This document shows positions 25,857-35,174 of a DNA stretch of 64,000 bases, in pieces. Made by a program: the position numbers and the translations under genes. The notes beneath the pieces were generated by a model. That model was not told the origin of the DNA and ran no database searches. It was given only the letters and a program-made list of their open reading frames with translations. Origin of the DNA: UBA5336 sp039815055. Lineage in GTDB: Bacteria > Pseudomonadota > Alphaproteobacteria > Caulobacterales > Hyphomonadaceae. The number at the start of each line of letters is the position of its first letter. Position 1 is the first letter of the stretch. The stretch lies in the NCBI GenBank assembly GCA_039815055.1, contig JBCCAA010000007.1, positions 5,539 to 69,538 of the forward strand. The letters are read 5' to 3'.

Positions 25857-27620
25857 CTAATTCATACTCAGAAACGACAGCAACATGACAGCAGCCAGAA
25901 GCGCCGCAGCCCAGATTGCCATGCCGCCAGTCAACCCTCCGCGCGACAACTGCCCTTGCGGACTGAACGCGTTCTCCAGCCGTTTGAAACCTGCTTGGCC
26001 GAGAGATCCGGCAACATGGCTCATGGCGGGGCCCGTCTTTGCCCAAACTGTGCCGGCCCATTTGGCAAAACCAAAGCCCAGCTTGCGATAAGTCCAGTCG
26101 AAGTCGAGAACGGTGCCAGGCTTTTCAGGTGGGTAGAGTCCAAATCGCTTGAGCAGCATGAAGGCCAGGATTGCCAAGACAAGCAATTGCAGCTGTGTGA
26201 GAATATGGCTCAGCGTAAAGGGTTGATAATCATTGGCCACATCTGGATACGGCATCAGATCGTATAGCCAGCCATAACCCAATCCGGCAAAGCTCGGCAG
26301 GCCAATCGCGATACAGATGAGCGCCGCAAGACCCATCGCAAGCAACATGTTGAACGGCGCTTCTTTCACACGCTTTCCGCTATCATGGCCGAAGAATGCG
26401 AAGTACGGGATCTTGATGCCGGAATGCTCAAGCACGCCGGCAGAGGCGAACAACAACATCAACCAGACCACAATGAGCCCTTCATGAGCCACCGCGCTCA
26501 TTGTCATGGACTTGGCCACAAAACCTGAAAACAGGGGGAACGCGGAGATCGACGCCGCGCCGATCAGACAGAACACGGTGGTGAACGGCATCGACTTGTA
26601 AAGCCCGCCAAGTTCGCTGGCCTTGGCCGTACCCGTTCGATAAAGCACTGCTCCCATACTCATGAACAATAGCGCCTTGTAGATGATGTGGGCAAAGGCG
26701 TGGGCCGCCGCGCCGTTCATGGCGAGCTGTCCGTACTTCGTTGTAAGATCAGCAACACCAATCGCGCAGATCATGAAGCCGACCTGGTTGTTCAGGCTGT
26801 AGGCCAACACCTTACGCAGGTCGTTCTCGATCACGGCAAAGAAGACCGGGAAAATCGTCATCACAGCGCCAATCCAGATCAGGATATCAAAGCCCGGAAA
26901 CAGGCGTGCGCAGGTGAGTACGGCAAGCTTCGTGGTGAAGGCCGATAGCACCACGGCGCCCACAACCGTCGCTTTGGGATAGCTGTCTTGCAACCAGTTA
27001 TGCATGAACGGGAATGCCGCCTTGATGCCAATGGCAAGCAGGATGAACATCGCGCCGGGATCGTTGAGGCTGGTGAACGCCTCAATCGTCAGCGAATTCG
27101 TCGCTTTGTAGACGTACGCAATACCGTCCAGAAGCAAAACGCCTGACAGAATCTGGATCGCCAGATAACGCATGGAAGCGTAATACGCCGCCTTGGTTCC
27201 GGCCCTGAGGATCAGGAACACAGAACTAACCGCTGTAATTTCCCAGAAGACAAACAGCGTCATCAGATCGCCCGCAAACGCTGCAGATACCGCCGCGCCT
27301 GCATAGGCCAGTGCCATTCCGTCCTGCAGCCTGTCATCGGAATGCAAAGCGTAGATCGCGTTCAGAAGCGCTGCGATCAGAAAGGCCAGACCGAAGATGA
27401 AGTTCAGACTGTCGACGCGATAAAGGATCAGATCGATGCCGAGCGCATTGGCGGTGGCAAGATTCACTTCATGGTCGGCCAGGCTGAGCATGAAGATGCC
27501 GAGTACCGGCGCAGCAATCGTCAGAATCTGGCGAACCCTGCGAACCGGCATGGCAATCGTGAGGATGCCAAGTGCGACCAGGACGAAGCCGGGATTGAGT
27601 GTCGACAAAATGCCCATCAC
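25857..27620 (-). CDS. Mrp-type antiporter large subunit, NuoL/M/N-like (third copy in operon)
   Basis: 587 aa with about 14 hydrophobic segments plus a C-terminal extension of about 120 residues ending in a final membrane helix. Proton-channel residues of the family are visible: the Glu in LFVFWEITAVSSVF and the Lys in SAFTTKLAVLTC, with HNWLQDSYPKAT in place of HxWLPxA. It is the last gene of the antiporter operon and overlaps the small membrane-protein gene (ATGA). By analogy it is one of the ion-translocating subunits; the difference from classical MrpD means the name should stay general. Confidence 0.88.
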   Translation of the reverse strand: MMGILSTLNPGFVLVALGILTIAMPVRRVRQILTIAAPVLGIFMLSLADHEVNLATANALGIDLILYRVDSLNFIFGLAFLIAALLNAIYALHSDDRLQDGMALAYAGAAVSAAFAGDLMTLFVFWEITAVSSVFLILRAGTKAAYYASMRYLAIQILSGVLLLDGIAYVYKATNSLTIEAFTSLNDPGAMFILLAIGIKAAFPFMHNWLQDSYPKATVVGAVVLSAFTTKLAVLTCARLFPGFDILIWIGAVMTIFPVFFAVIENDLRKVLAYSLNNQVGFMICAIGVADLTTKYGQLAMNGAAAHAFAHIIYKALLFMSMGAVLYRTGTAKASELGGLYKSMPFTTVFCLIGAASISAFPLFSGFVAKSMTMSAVAHEGLIVVWLMLLFASAGVLEHSGIKIPYFAFFGHDSGKRVKEAPFNMLLAMGLAALICIAIGLPSFAGLGYGWLYDLMPYPDVANDYQPFTLSHILTQLQLLVLAILAFMLLKRFGLYPPEKPGTVLDFDWTYRKLGFGFAKWAGTVWAKTGPAMSHVAGSLGQAGFKRLENAFSPQGQLSRGGLTGGMAIWAAALLAAVMLLSFLSMN

Positions 27621-28006
27621 GCATCGTCCTCCGATGGGTGAACCTTGGGCGTGTCATCGCCTTCGCCATAATAGTCTTCGCTGCGCCGCAGCAGCCGGCC
27701 CAGCGGCCAACCGGAAATCACAGCCAATGCAAACGCGCCAAAGCCCCAGAACCCAAAGAACCCGGTGGCATTGGCAAACTCGATATATTCATGACGATCG
27801 ACAAGAAGGTCGGCCGCGATCAGGCCGAGGGCGAGCAGGAGCACGGCTCCCAGCAGGATGCCCGGCGTTGATTTCGCCTCGACCCAGCCAAACAGCAGTT
27901 TTGCCATGGGATGCATCGCGTCGTCTTCTTCAACGGCAGCTGTCTGGCCTTCCGGCTTCACAAAACGACCGGACGTATCGCGCTCGATGGGGGGCTCCTC
28001 GCTCAC
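27617..28006 (-). CDS. Small membrane protein of the antiporter operon, unknown function
   Basis: 129 aa. A charged cytoplasmic N-terminus (about 45 residues) is followed by two hydrophobic segments (GILLGAVLLLALGLIAADLL and FFGFWGFGAFALAVISGWPL) and an acidic tail. GTG at 28006 overlaps the stop of the previous gene (GTGA), with GGAG seven bases upstream. It is not one of the canonical Mrp A-G subunits. Its position between two large subunits, with overlaps on both sides, argues for a structural part of the complex. I do not recognise the family. Confidence 0.8.
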   Translation of the reverse strand: MSEEPPIERDTSGRFVKPEGQTAAVEEDDAMHPMAKLLFGWVEAKSTPGILLGAVLLLALGLIAADLLVDRHEYIEFANATGFFGFWGFGAFALAVISGWPLGRLLRRSEDYYGEGDDTPKVHPSEDDA

Positions 28007-29553
28007 GGCGCATCTCCACTGGTCAGATTGGCCGAAAGATCGGGACGATCACCAAGGGATGGCGTCAGGAAATCGCTCATGGGGCCAACAAAGAAGAACA
28101 AGACGAGGCAGAGGAAGGCCGTGAACGCCGGCGCAGCCACAGTCAGCGCCGGCGCGCCACCGACGCGCTTGAAAGGCGCAGGCTCCGGTGTGTCGGGCGG
28201 TGGCATCAGGGCCAATAGCGAAATCGGCAACAGATAAGCTACGTTCAGCAAGGACGATACGATTAGAACGATAGGCACATAATCGAGCCCGGCATCGGCT
28301 GCGCCCTGCATTAACTCATATTTCGGCCAGTCACCCGCGAGCGGTGGGATCCCGATAATCGAAAGAGACGCGACAAAGAAAGCGATAAACACAATCGGCA
28401 TACGGCGTCCGAGGCCGCGCATATCGGAAATGTTCGTCAGCCCGGTCGCCACGTAAATCGCACCGGCGCACATGAACAGTGTGATCTTCCCGCTCGCATG
28501 AGCGGCGATCTGGAGCGCTCCTCCCATAAATCCGGCTGCATCGGCAAGCATGGCGCCTGCAGTCACATAGGCGAGTTGGGCAATGGTTGAATAAGCCAGC
28601 CTTGCCTTGAGATTGTCCTTGGTCAGCGCAATCAATGACGCCACAATAATCGTGAAACACGCCACACCGAGAATGAATTCGCGCGAGGGGGTGGCGTTGA
28701 GCAAGTCCTCGCCGAAAATGAACACAGACACTTTGAGAACCGTAAACACACCGGCTTTCACCACGGCGACCGCATGCAAAAGTGCCGAAACCGGCGTTGG
28801 TGCGACCATCGCGTTCGGCAGCCAGAAATGGAACGGCATAAGTGCGGCTTTGCCTATGCCGAACGCAAACAGCATCAACAACGCACCCGCGATCGTGGGC
28901 GTCAGGCCCTCGGCATTGGCGAGCAGGCCGCCTTGCACAAAGTCCAGTGACCCGCCGGCCAGCATGTATGTCCAGACTACCGCGAACAGGAAAAAGCCGA
29001 TGGATGTGCCAAGAAGCGTCATCAGGTAGATGCGAGCGCCGCGCGCCGCCGCTGCGTCGCCCTTATGGGCCACGAGTGGATAAGTCGACAGCGTCAAAAT
29101 CTCGTAAAAGACAAATAGTGTGAAGAGGTTACCGGCCATCGCCACGCCGAGCGCGCCAAAAATCGCAATGGCAAAGCACATGTAGAATCGGGTCTGATTC
29201 CGCTCTCGGTTTCCGCGCATATAACCGATGGAATAGAACGAATTCACGATCCACAAGCCGCTGGCCACAACGGCAAACAGAGCGCCAAGCGGTTCAAGCT
29301 CGAAGGCCAAAGCCAAGCCGCCACGTCCTTCTGTCAGGCTGCCGGGAGGATCAAGCACGGTCCACAGGTCCAGGCTTGGCCGATCTCCGGCCGCCACCGC
29401 CTGCACGAGCAGAATCACGATGCCAAACAATACGATAGCGCCGCCGATCGTCACCGCTTCGCGCAGATTGGGCACTTTGCCCGTCAGCGCGATACCGGCG
29501 GCAATCAGCAAAGGCAGCCCAAGGGCCGCCAGGATCAGCGTTTCATGACTCAT
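28003..29553 (-). CDS. Mrp-type antiporter large subunit, NuoL/MrpA-like (second copy)
   Basis: 516 aa with about 14 membrane segments. Family residues are Glu in LFVFYEILTLSTYPLV, HFWLPNAMVAPTPVSALLHA with a following conserved Lys (VVKAG), and Lys in LTKDNLKARLAYSTIAQLAY. The APTPVSALLHA segment is more like MrpA/NuoL than MrpD. The MrpA C-terminal part is encoded separately at 32077-32667. It overlaps both neighbours by four bases. Probably one of the cation or proton channels of the complex. Confidence 0.9.
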   Translation of the reverse strand: MSHETLILAALGLPLLIAAGIALTGKVPNLREAVTIGGAIVLFGIVILLVQAVAAGDRPSLDLWTVLDPPGSLTEGRGGLALAFELEPLGALFAVVASGLWIVNSFYSIGYMRGNRERNQTRFYMCFAIAIFGALGVAMAGNLFTLFVFYEILTLSTYPLVAHKGDAAAARGARIYLMTLLGTSIGFFLFAVVWTYMLAGGSLDFVQGGLLANAEGLTPTIAGALLMLFAFGIGKAALMPFHFWLPNAMVAPTPVSALLHAVAVVKAGVFTVLKVSVFIFGEDLLNATPSREFILGVACFTIIVASLIALTKDNLKARLAYSTIAQLAYVTAGAMLADAAGFMGGALQIAAHASGKITLFMCAGAIYVATGLTNISDMRGLGRRMPIVFIAFFVASLSIIGIPPLAGDWPKYELMQGAADAGLDYVPIVLIVSSLLNVAYLLPISLLALMPPPDTPEPAPFKRVGGAPALTVAAPAFTAFLCLVLFFFVGPMSDFLTPSLGDRPDLSANLTSGDAP

Positions 29554-31136
29554 CGAACGCCGCCTCCACCCATCACAGCAAGCGCCGCATCACCGGCCAA
29601 CCGGGCCGGGAAACTCGCATCAATCCCAATCCAGATGTTAGCGATGGCAAAAATCCAAAGCGGCACGAGGATCGTCAATGGCGCCTCATTTCGCACCTTT
29701 CGTGGATTTGATGGCGCCCGGAAGAACACCGCCTCCAGAATGCGGCCCATGTAAATCACGGCCAAAACGCTCGAAAACAAGATGATGGCCACGGCCCACC
29801 ACCAGCCTTGCTCAAGAACGGCGGACATCAGCGCCAGCTTGGACTGGAACCCGGCTGTGAGCGGCACGCCGATCAGGGACAAGCCGCAGATCGCGAACGC
29901 CGTCATCGTCCAGGGCGCTGAGCGTCCAAGCCCCTCAAAGTCGTTGAGTCGTGTGCCTTGGTGCGCCAGTACGATGCCGGCGGCGGCCATGAACAGGCCA
30001 GCCTTCATCAAGGCATGGTTCATCAGGTGGAACAGGCCGGCTGATAGCCCGGCTGCGGTGGCCAGAGACACGCCAAGCAACATGTATCCAACTTGTGCCA
30101 CCGATGAATAGGCCAGCGTACGGCGGACATCTGTCTGGAACACGGCCTGGAATGAACACACCACCATCGCAGCGATGGCGAGCGGCATGATCAGATATCC
30201 AATGCTGGCCGCCTCAAACGTGAAATCAGGCGAGAAAATCGTGAACAGGTAGCGGATCAGCGCATACAGCGCGACTTTCGTCGCCGTGGCCGCAAGGAAG
30301 GTGGTCACAAAGCTCGGCGCATAGGCGTAGGCGTTTGGCAGCCACTGGTGGAGCGGCCACATGGCGGCCTTCAGGCCGAGTCCGATGACGATGAACGCAA
30401 AGCCGGCCTGAACCGCGCGATTGTCAGTCAGTTCAGGCAACATCACGGTGTACTCTGCCAGGTTCAGCGTGCCCGTTGCAGCAAACAGGAAGCCGACGCC
30501 GATCACGTAGAAGGTCGCGCCGATGGTTCCCATGATAAGGTAGTGGAACGCCGCTGGAAGCGCCCTTCGATCACGCGAAGCGCCCAGAGCAACCAGCACA
30601 TAGGTCGAAATCGACGAAATCTCGAGGAACACAAACAAGTTGAACGCATCGCCCGTGATCGCCACGCCGAGCAATCCGCAGAAACACATCAGGTAAGCGG
30701 CATAAAAGAGATTGTGCTTTTCCTTGCGAAGTTCGGCCTGAAGCGTGTGCCAGGAGAAAATGGACGCCAGAAAGCCAACCAACGCCACCAGGCACAAGAT
30801 CAGCGCGTTCAGGGCATCAACGCGAAACTCGATCCCCGCAGGGGGCTCCCAGCCGCCCAGGGCGTACGACACAAGGCCTGGCGCAATCAGATTGGTTTCA
30901 ACACCAGCCAGACGCAACAATTCGCGCGTTTCGCCATCCGCCTGCACCAAGGCCAACAAAACGCCCGCAAGCAGAAAAGAGCCCAATGTTGCAGCAATGG
31001 TCAAAAACCATGCGATGCGCCCCGACGGTATGAACACCAGCAGCGTTGCGACGATCATCGGCAGCGCAATCACAAGCGGCGCAGCATGTTGGATCGCCCA
31101 TTCTGGCGCAAGATATGTCACGAGGGATTCGATCAC
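29550..31136 (-). CDS. mrpD: Mrp-type antiporter subunit D
   Basis: 528 aa with about 14 membrane segments. Channel residues are Glu in LFVFLEISSISTYVLV, HQWLPNAYAYAPSFVTTFLA with a conserved Lys (ATKVALYALIRY), and the FQTDVRRTLAYSSVAQVGYM loop. It is directly downstream of mrpC and overlaps it by four bases (ATGA), the usual C-D order, so this is the best candidate for the true MrpD among the three large subunits. Confidence 0.92.
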   Translation of the reverse strand: MIESLVTYLAPEWAIQHAAPLVIALPMIVATLLVFIPSGRIAWFLTIAATLGSFLLAGVLLALVQADGETRELLRLAGVETNLIAPGLVSYALGGWEPPAGIEFRVDALNALILCLVALVGFLASIFSWHTLQAELRKEKHNLFYAAYLMCFCGLLGVAITGDAFNLFVFLEISSISTYVLVALGASRDRRALPAAFHYLIMGTIGATFYVIGVGFLFAATGTLNLAEYTVMLPELTDNRAVQAGFAFIVIGLGLKAAMWPLHQWLPNAYAYAPSFVTTFLAATATKVALYALIRYLFTIFSPDFTFEAASIGYLIMPLAIAAMVVCSFQAVFQTDVRRTLAYSSVAQVGYMLLGVSLATAAGLSAGLFHLMNHALMKAGLFMAAAGIVLAHQGTRLNDFEGLGRSAPWTMTAFAICGLSLIGVPLTAGFQSKLALMSAVLEQGWWWAVAIILFSSVLAVIYMGRILEAVFFRAPSNPRKVRNEAPLTILVPLWIFAIANIWIGIDASFPARLAGDAALAVMGGGGVR

Positions 31137-31624
31137 TGGGCGGCCTCCGGGACAAGGTCGCTTTCGTATTCGGCCAGGGCCACTTCGATATCGATGTCCC
31201 GCAACTCGTCATTCTCGATTGTGCCATAGGACTCGCGGATTCGTACGATGATCGCCAACCCCACGGCGAGGGTCGCAACACCTACAACAATCGCGGTCAG
31301 GATAAGGACGTGCGGCAACGGGTTGGAGTAAACGTTGTAGAGCGTTGCTTCCCCTGCCCCATCTCCAGCAACAGTGCGCACGGCGTCCACTGCGGAATGC
31401 TCGTCGCCATAGTCCTTCTTGAGGTCATCACCGATCAGAACCGGCGCTGTTCCGCCCGCAACTTTGCCAAGAGTGATGTAAAACAAAAACACCGATGTCT
31501 GGAAAACCGACAATCCGACAAGGCGTTTGATTAAATTGGTCGACGCGAACGTGATGTAGAGGCCGGTCATCATCAAGATGATGATGATCCAGTAATTCCC
31601 ACGCTCGATGATGGCTTCCAGCAT
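31133..31624 (-). CDS. mrpC: Mrp-type antiporter subunit C (NuoK-like)
   Basis: 163 aa with three membrane helices. NuoK-like features are an N-terminal helix, TNLIKRLVGLSVFQTSVFLF, and the closing segment PLPHVLILTAIVVGVATLAV. A loop of about 40 residues rich in Asp and Gly lies between helices two and three, longer than in Bacillus MrpC, and the C-terminal tail is acidic. It is four bases downstream of mrpB and overlaps mrpD. Confidence 0.93.
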   Translation of the reverse strand: MLEAIIERGNYWIIIILMMTGLYITFASTNLIKRLVGLSVFQTSVFLFYITLGKVAGGTAPVLIGDDLKKDYGDEHSAVDAVRTVAGDGAGEATLYNVYSNPLPHVLILTAIVVGVATLAVGLAIIVRIRESYGTIENDELRDIDIEVALAEYESDLVPEAAQ

Positions 31625-31627
31625 CGC

Positions 31628-32080
31628 CTACCAATCCTTGTCCGAAATTTCGGCAACACGACCGGCAAACGCGTAGAATATCGTCAGCATCGACCCAGCA
31701 ACGCCAAACAGGACGCCCAGTTCAATGAGTATGATGCCCGTATGCTGGGCCGCATGTCCGCCGTCAGGTTCTTCAAATAGGGCATTGTATTCAAGATAGT
31801 TTCCGCCGCCAAACAGTGCCCAAACACCCACCCCAGCATAGAGCAGCACACCAGATGCGGCCAGTCCGCGTGTAAACACCGGCGGGATTAGTTTCATCGC
31901 AGCCGTGACGCCAAAAATCAGCGCATAGAGGATAATTCCCACGGCGAAAATCACGCCGGCCTGGAACCCGCCGCCTGGCGAATATTCGCCATGAAAATGG
32001 ACGTAGAAAGCAAAGAGCGTGATGATCGGGATCAAAGTCTTGGCGACGATCCTGAGTATGACGTGATGGTCAACGCTCAT
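31628..32080 (-). CDS. mrpB: Mrp-type antiporter subunit B
   Basis: 150 aa with four hydrophobic segments. The family core is visible: FYVHFHGEYSPGGGFQAGVI in the first loop and TGIILIELGVLFGVAGSMLT near the end. MrpB is a membrane scaffold subunit (equivalent to MbhF). The ATG overlaps the stop of the upstream MrpA-tail gene (ATGA). Confidence 0.94.
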   Translation of the reverse strand: MSVDHHVILRIVAKTLIPIITLFAFYVHFHGEYSPGGGFQAGVIFAVGIILYALIFGVTAAMKLIPPVFTRGLAASGVLLYAGVGVWALFGGGNYLEYNALFEEPDGGHAAQHTGIILIELGVLFGVAGSMLTIFYAFAGRVAEISDKDW

Positions 32081-32667
32081 TTGCGATCTCCTCGGCGAAG
32101 TGACTCGGCCAAAGAGCGTTCGCCAAAGCCGAGCAGCAGCGCGACCGCCAGACCAGCGATGAACACAACGGCCACCTCGCCGAGAGTATCAAAACCGCGA
32201 TAGCTGGCGAGAATGGAAGTCACCACGTTCGGAAAGGCCATTTCGCCATAATGGCGCTGCAAGTAATCTTGTCCCACCCCAGTATTGACCGGCGAGTCCG
32301 GGTCGCCCAGGACCGGCAAATCAACGCTGGCGTAAACCAGGATCGCACCGGTAGCGACCACCACCAGAAACGGCGCAATGCGAGCAAACGGCTTTTCTGC
32401 CTTGGCCGTTCGGGCGGTAAGAAGCATCGCGCCAAGCAGCAGCGCGGTGGAAATGCCTGCGCCAACGGCCGCCTCCGTAAAGGCCACGTCCACGGCGTCC
32501 AGCAAGATAAACCACGTCGCGGAGATGAGGCTATACACGCCCGAAAGCATGACAATCGCAAACAGGCTGCGGATCCGGGCAATGGCGATCCCAACCACGA
32601 CGAGCATGGCGAGGAGGAAAATATTTGCGAGCGCGAGACCCAGCTGTCCGTCGTCCAATCCAGTCAT
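32077..32667 (-). CDS. Split MrpA C-terminal part (MbhD/MbhE-like, DUF4040)
   Basis: 196 aa with about five hydrophobic segments. The first half fits MbhD/DUF4040 (AIVMLSGVYSLISATWF, DVAFTEAAVGAGISTALLL). The second half fits the MbhE-like tail of MrpA (FPNVVTSILASYRGFDTLGE). In Bacillus these are the end of the large MrpA; here they are a separate gene with both modules fused. It lies between mrpG and mrpB, the place of mbhD-mbhE in archaeal Mbh operons. Confidence 0.9.
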   Translation of the reverse strand: MTGLDDGQLGLALANIFLLAMLVVVGIAIARIRSLFAIVMLSGVYSLISATWFILLDAVDVAFTEAAVGAGISTALLLGAMLLTARTAKAEKPFARIAPFLVVVATGAILVYASVDLPVLGDPDSPVNTGVGQDYLQRHYGEMAFPNVVTSILASYRGFDTLGEVAVVFIAGLAVALLLGFGERSLAESLRRGDRK

Positions 32668-32672
32668 GCCGG

Positions 32673-33035
32673 TTACGTAGCCTCCCCATCTTCTGAAGAT
32701 CGCGCCCCAGGGCCCGTACGCGGCTGCAACCCGGCGACGTAGGCGGCGTTGGCAATCGCATGTGTCGCCGTAGGGCTGGTCAGAAACAGGAACAACCAGA
32801 TAGCCGCCAGTTTTGTCGCCACCAGCCAGTGTGGCGCCATCAAGGCCATGCCGATGATCAACAGGCTTGCACCTGCCGTGTCTGTGACACTCGCGCCGTG
32901 CAGACGGGTGTAGAAATCAGGGAACCGCAGCACCCCAATCGTGCCGACAAGAGTGAAAAATGCGCCAGCAACAGCGAGAACGGCCCCAACAATCGGCGCA
33001 GTATCACCCAGGAACTGCAGAACTGTCTCAATCAT
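32673..33035 (-). CDS. mrpG: Mrp-type antiporter subunit G
   Basis: 120 aa with three membrane helices and the MrpG/MnhG signature GTIGVLRFPDFYTRLHGASV plus AGASLLIIG. The C-terminal tail is hydrophilic. It overlaps mrpF by four bases (ATGA) and lies five bases before the MrpA-tail gene. Confidence 0.95.
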   Translation of the reverse strand: MIETVLQFLGDTAPIVGAVLAVAGAFFTLVGTIGVLRFPDFYTRLHGASVTDTAGASLLIIGMALMAPHWLVATKLAAIWLFLFLTSPTATHAIANAAYVAGLQPRTGPGARSSEDGEAT

Positions 33036-33334
33036 CCTTCACCCCCAGCGTCCGTTTTGCGGGCAAGGGAAACCTGGAAAGAGCGGTAGCGAAAGAACTT
33101 CAGTATGGCGATCGTCGATACGAAATTGATCAACGCATAGAGCAAAGCGATGTCCAGGAAGTCCGGGCGCCCCATCACGAAGCCCAAAAGCCCCAGCAGA
33201 AGAACAATCTTCGTGCCAAACGAGTTCACGGCCAACACACGGTCATAGAGTGTCGGCCCAATCAGGGCGCGTGTCAGCAACAGGCCAAGACCCAGCATCA
33301 AAAACAGGGTGGCAACGGAAAGCAGCGTGTTCAT
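33032..33334 (-). CDS. mrpF: Mrp-type antiporter subunit F
   Basis: 100 aa with three helices. MrpF features are the segment GPTLYDRVLAVNSFGTKIVL and DIALLYALINFVSTIAILKF. It overlaps mrpE and mrpG by four bases on either side, so E, F and G are translationally coupled. Confidence 0.95.
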   Translation of the reverse strand: MNTLLSVATLFLMLGLGLLLTRALIGPTLYDRVLAVNSFGTKIVLLLGLLGFVMGRPDFLDIALLYALINFVSTIAILKFFRYRSFQVSLARKTDAGGEG

Positions 33335-33813
33335 TCGCCGCCTCCGTCAGACACTTTCGCGGAATACCGGTCCATCGTCTCAAACGAAGCGGGTTCGGCG
33401 TCCTGTTCATAAAGTGCGTGAACCAACAATTTGTCGCCCTCGACGGTGAGAGTCACGGTTCCCGGAGTTAAGGTGATGGAATTGGCGAAAATAGTCTTTG
33501 CCAAGTCAGATCGGCACGTCGTCTTCACCTTCACCAAGGCTGGATTGATATCAAGCTCGGCGGAAAGACAGGCGCGGATAACGCGCACGTTCGATTTCAC
33601 AATTTCACCGACTAGCCAGACCCAATACGAAAAAAATGCCGGCAACCGCAGGTAAGGCGAGCTTTCCCGTGTCACGACACCCAGCCGCATGGACAAGATC
33701 AGCGTCAGAACAATCGAGACCGCGCCAAGAAACAGAATCAATGGCTTGGCCAAGCCTGACATGGTCCACCAAAAGGTGACCAGTGCGATTAGCAATCCAA
33801 TGAAATAAGCCAA
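33331..33813 (-). CDS. mrpE: Mrp-type antiporter subunit E
   Basis: 160 aa. Two N-terminal helices are followed by the conserved FFSYWVWLVGEIVKSNVRVI segment and a soluble beta domain containing TIFANSITLTPGTVTLTVEG, typical of MrpE/MnhE. It is the first gene of the ten-gene operon. No ATG is usable; TTG at 33813 gives the expected N-terminus, with AAGG about ten bases upstream. The promoter should lie in the 96 bp between this gene and the DUF2336 gene, or further upstream if the operon is longer. Confidence 0.93.
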   Translation of the reverse strand: MAYFIGLLIALVTFWWTMSGLAKPLILFLGAVSIVLTLILSMRLGVVTRESSPYLRLPAFFSYWVWLVGEIVKSNVRVIRACLSAELDINPALVKVKTTCRSDLAKTIFANSITLTPGTVTLTVEGDKLLVHALYEQDAEPASFETMDRYSAKVSDGGGE

Positions 33814-33909
33814 ATACGCGCCGCCTTGCCCCTGATCGAAACGATCATGCTGGCGCTACCTAAATCCCGAATTTCAGTTTGGCCAGACCCGGTGCGGCGA
33901 AATCGACGG

Positions 33910-35136
33910 CTAGCTGCCAAAAACCAATCTGGCTGTACGACGTGCAGCCGACAGAATGGCTTGCTCGGGATCTTCATTCTCGTTGATTTCACCCTGACCC
34001 GGCGAATAGGCAGAAGACAGCGACCAATTCCAATAGCGCAAAACCGTTTGGGCCCTCGCCACCGTCAACACCTGGTAACAGTACAGAACTCGTTTGAAAT
34101 CTGGTGTCAGATCGCCAGCCTCGTCTGTCTCTCTACGGCGAAGTGCTTTCCAGAGCAGTTTGAGATACGCAACCTTCATTCCTGTCGCCTTGCACAGTAC
34201 AGCGAGCCCTTCCCCGCCAACATCACTTAGCAGTTTTGCAATCGTGATGGGTTTCACGCCGGCAAGATATCCAATCTCCTGAGCGAACGTCGAAGACATG
34301 CCATCCTTGGCGGCCACTTCTACCGCATGTTCCAAGTTCACAAACTCGCTTTTTGCGATGGCGGCGCGGTTGCGTTGACGCCGTTCAATAAGGGACAGTG
34401 CCTTGCGGGTGACAGCGTCCTGCCAGCCTTCTTCAGCCAGCATTGGAAATATGTCGCCGCACGCTTCGATGAGATCGAGCCGCTCTGCGGCGTGGCGGTT
34501 CAAAATGGCCAGCCGGGTCTCTTCGTCCGACCACCAAAACATCGCCATGGCGTGGGCTGGGGTCAGCTCAGGACGCGACAATAGCATTCCACACAGACTG
34601 TCATGTTCGCGCGACAGCTTGAGAATACCATCCAGGCCAAGATCTGAAATGCGCGCTTCACGATTGCGCAGCAGGGCCTGAACGACGTCTGGCTCTGAAA
34701 AGTCGATCAGCACCTCAGCCAGCATAGGTCCAACATTCTTGCGCTGGGCGATCAGCTTGCGGTGCTCGTGGGTTGCCACAGTTGCAACATGGGCAAGGTC
34801 CGCTTCCTCGATCCCGAGATTGTCCTCCAGAATATACCGCGCCGAGTCGATGGGCGCCGCCGCAAGGAACCGCAACAATCGCCGCGGCGCTTCAGACTTG
34901 TCGGACAAACGACGCGCACAAAGCCGGATTTCATCCTGGGTCGCGCCGAACAAAAGCTCCAGCAAGATATCACTGCCCATGGAGCGATCCTGGGGCGGCA
35001 GGTTCGATGAGGGCATCGCCACCACATCGATCAGCCGTTTCAGCAACGTCCTTCGGGCGCGGCCCGATACGGCCGGTTCAAACTGGTCTAGTCCATCGAG
35101 CGCAGTGGCCGGAGAAGTCTGAGTCATGGCGCGCAC
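33910..35136 (-). CDS. DUF2336 domain-containing protein
   Basis: 408 aa, all-helical, with HEAT-like repeats. It matches the alphaproteobacterial DUF2336 pattern (repeated motifs around LLRNREARISDLGLDGIL and RPELTPAHAMAMFWWSDEET). Function unknown; the family is common in Caulobacterales and Rhodospirillales. The frame opens at 35136, and an ATG at 35127 (MTQTSPAT) is an alternative start. It lies 96 bp upstream of mrpE on the same strand, so co-expression with the antiporter cannot be excluded. Confidence 0.85.
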   Translation of the reverse strand: MRAMTQTSPATALDGLDQFEPAVSGRARRTLLKRLIDVVAMPSSNLPPQDRSMGSDILLELLFGATQDEIRLCARRLSDKSEAPRRLLRFLAAAPIDSARYILEDNLGIEEADLAHVATVATHEHRKLIAQRKNVGPMLAEVLIDFSEPDVVQALLRNREARISDLGLDGILKLSREHDSLCGMLLSRPELTPAHAMAMFWWSDEETRLAILNRHAAERLDLIEACGDIFPMLAEEGWQDAVTRKALSLIERRQRNRAAIAKSEFVNLEHAVEVAAKDGMSSTFAQEIGYLAGVKPITIAKLLSDVGGEGLAVLCKATGMKVAYLKLLWKALRRRETDEAGDLTPDFKRVLYCYQVLTVARAQTVLRYWNWSLSSAYSPGQGEINENEDPEQAILSAARRTARLVFGS

Positions 35137-35174
35137 ATGACCCCAAACCTGTTAATGGGCGGTAGACAAGACTG

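Noticed and set aside
30348..31229. Plus-strand frame of 293 codons inside the antiporter operon
   Set aside because: Hydrophilic Arg/Gln/His-rich shadow of membrane-protein codons on the opposite strand.
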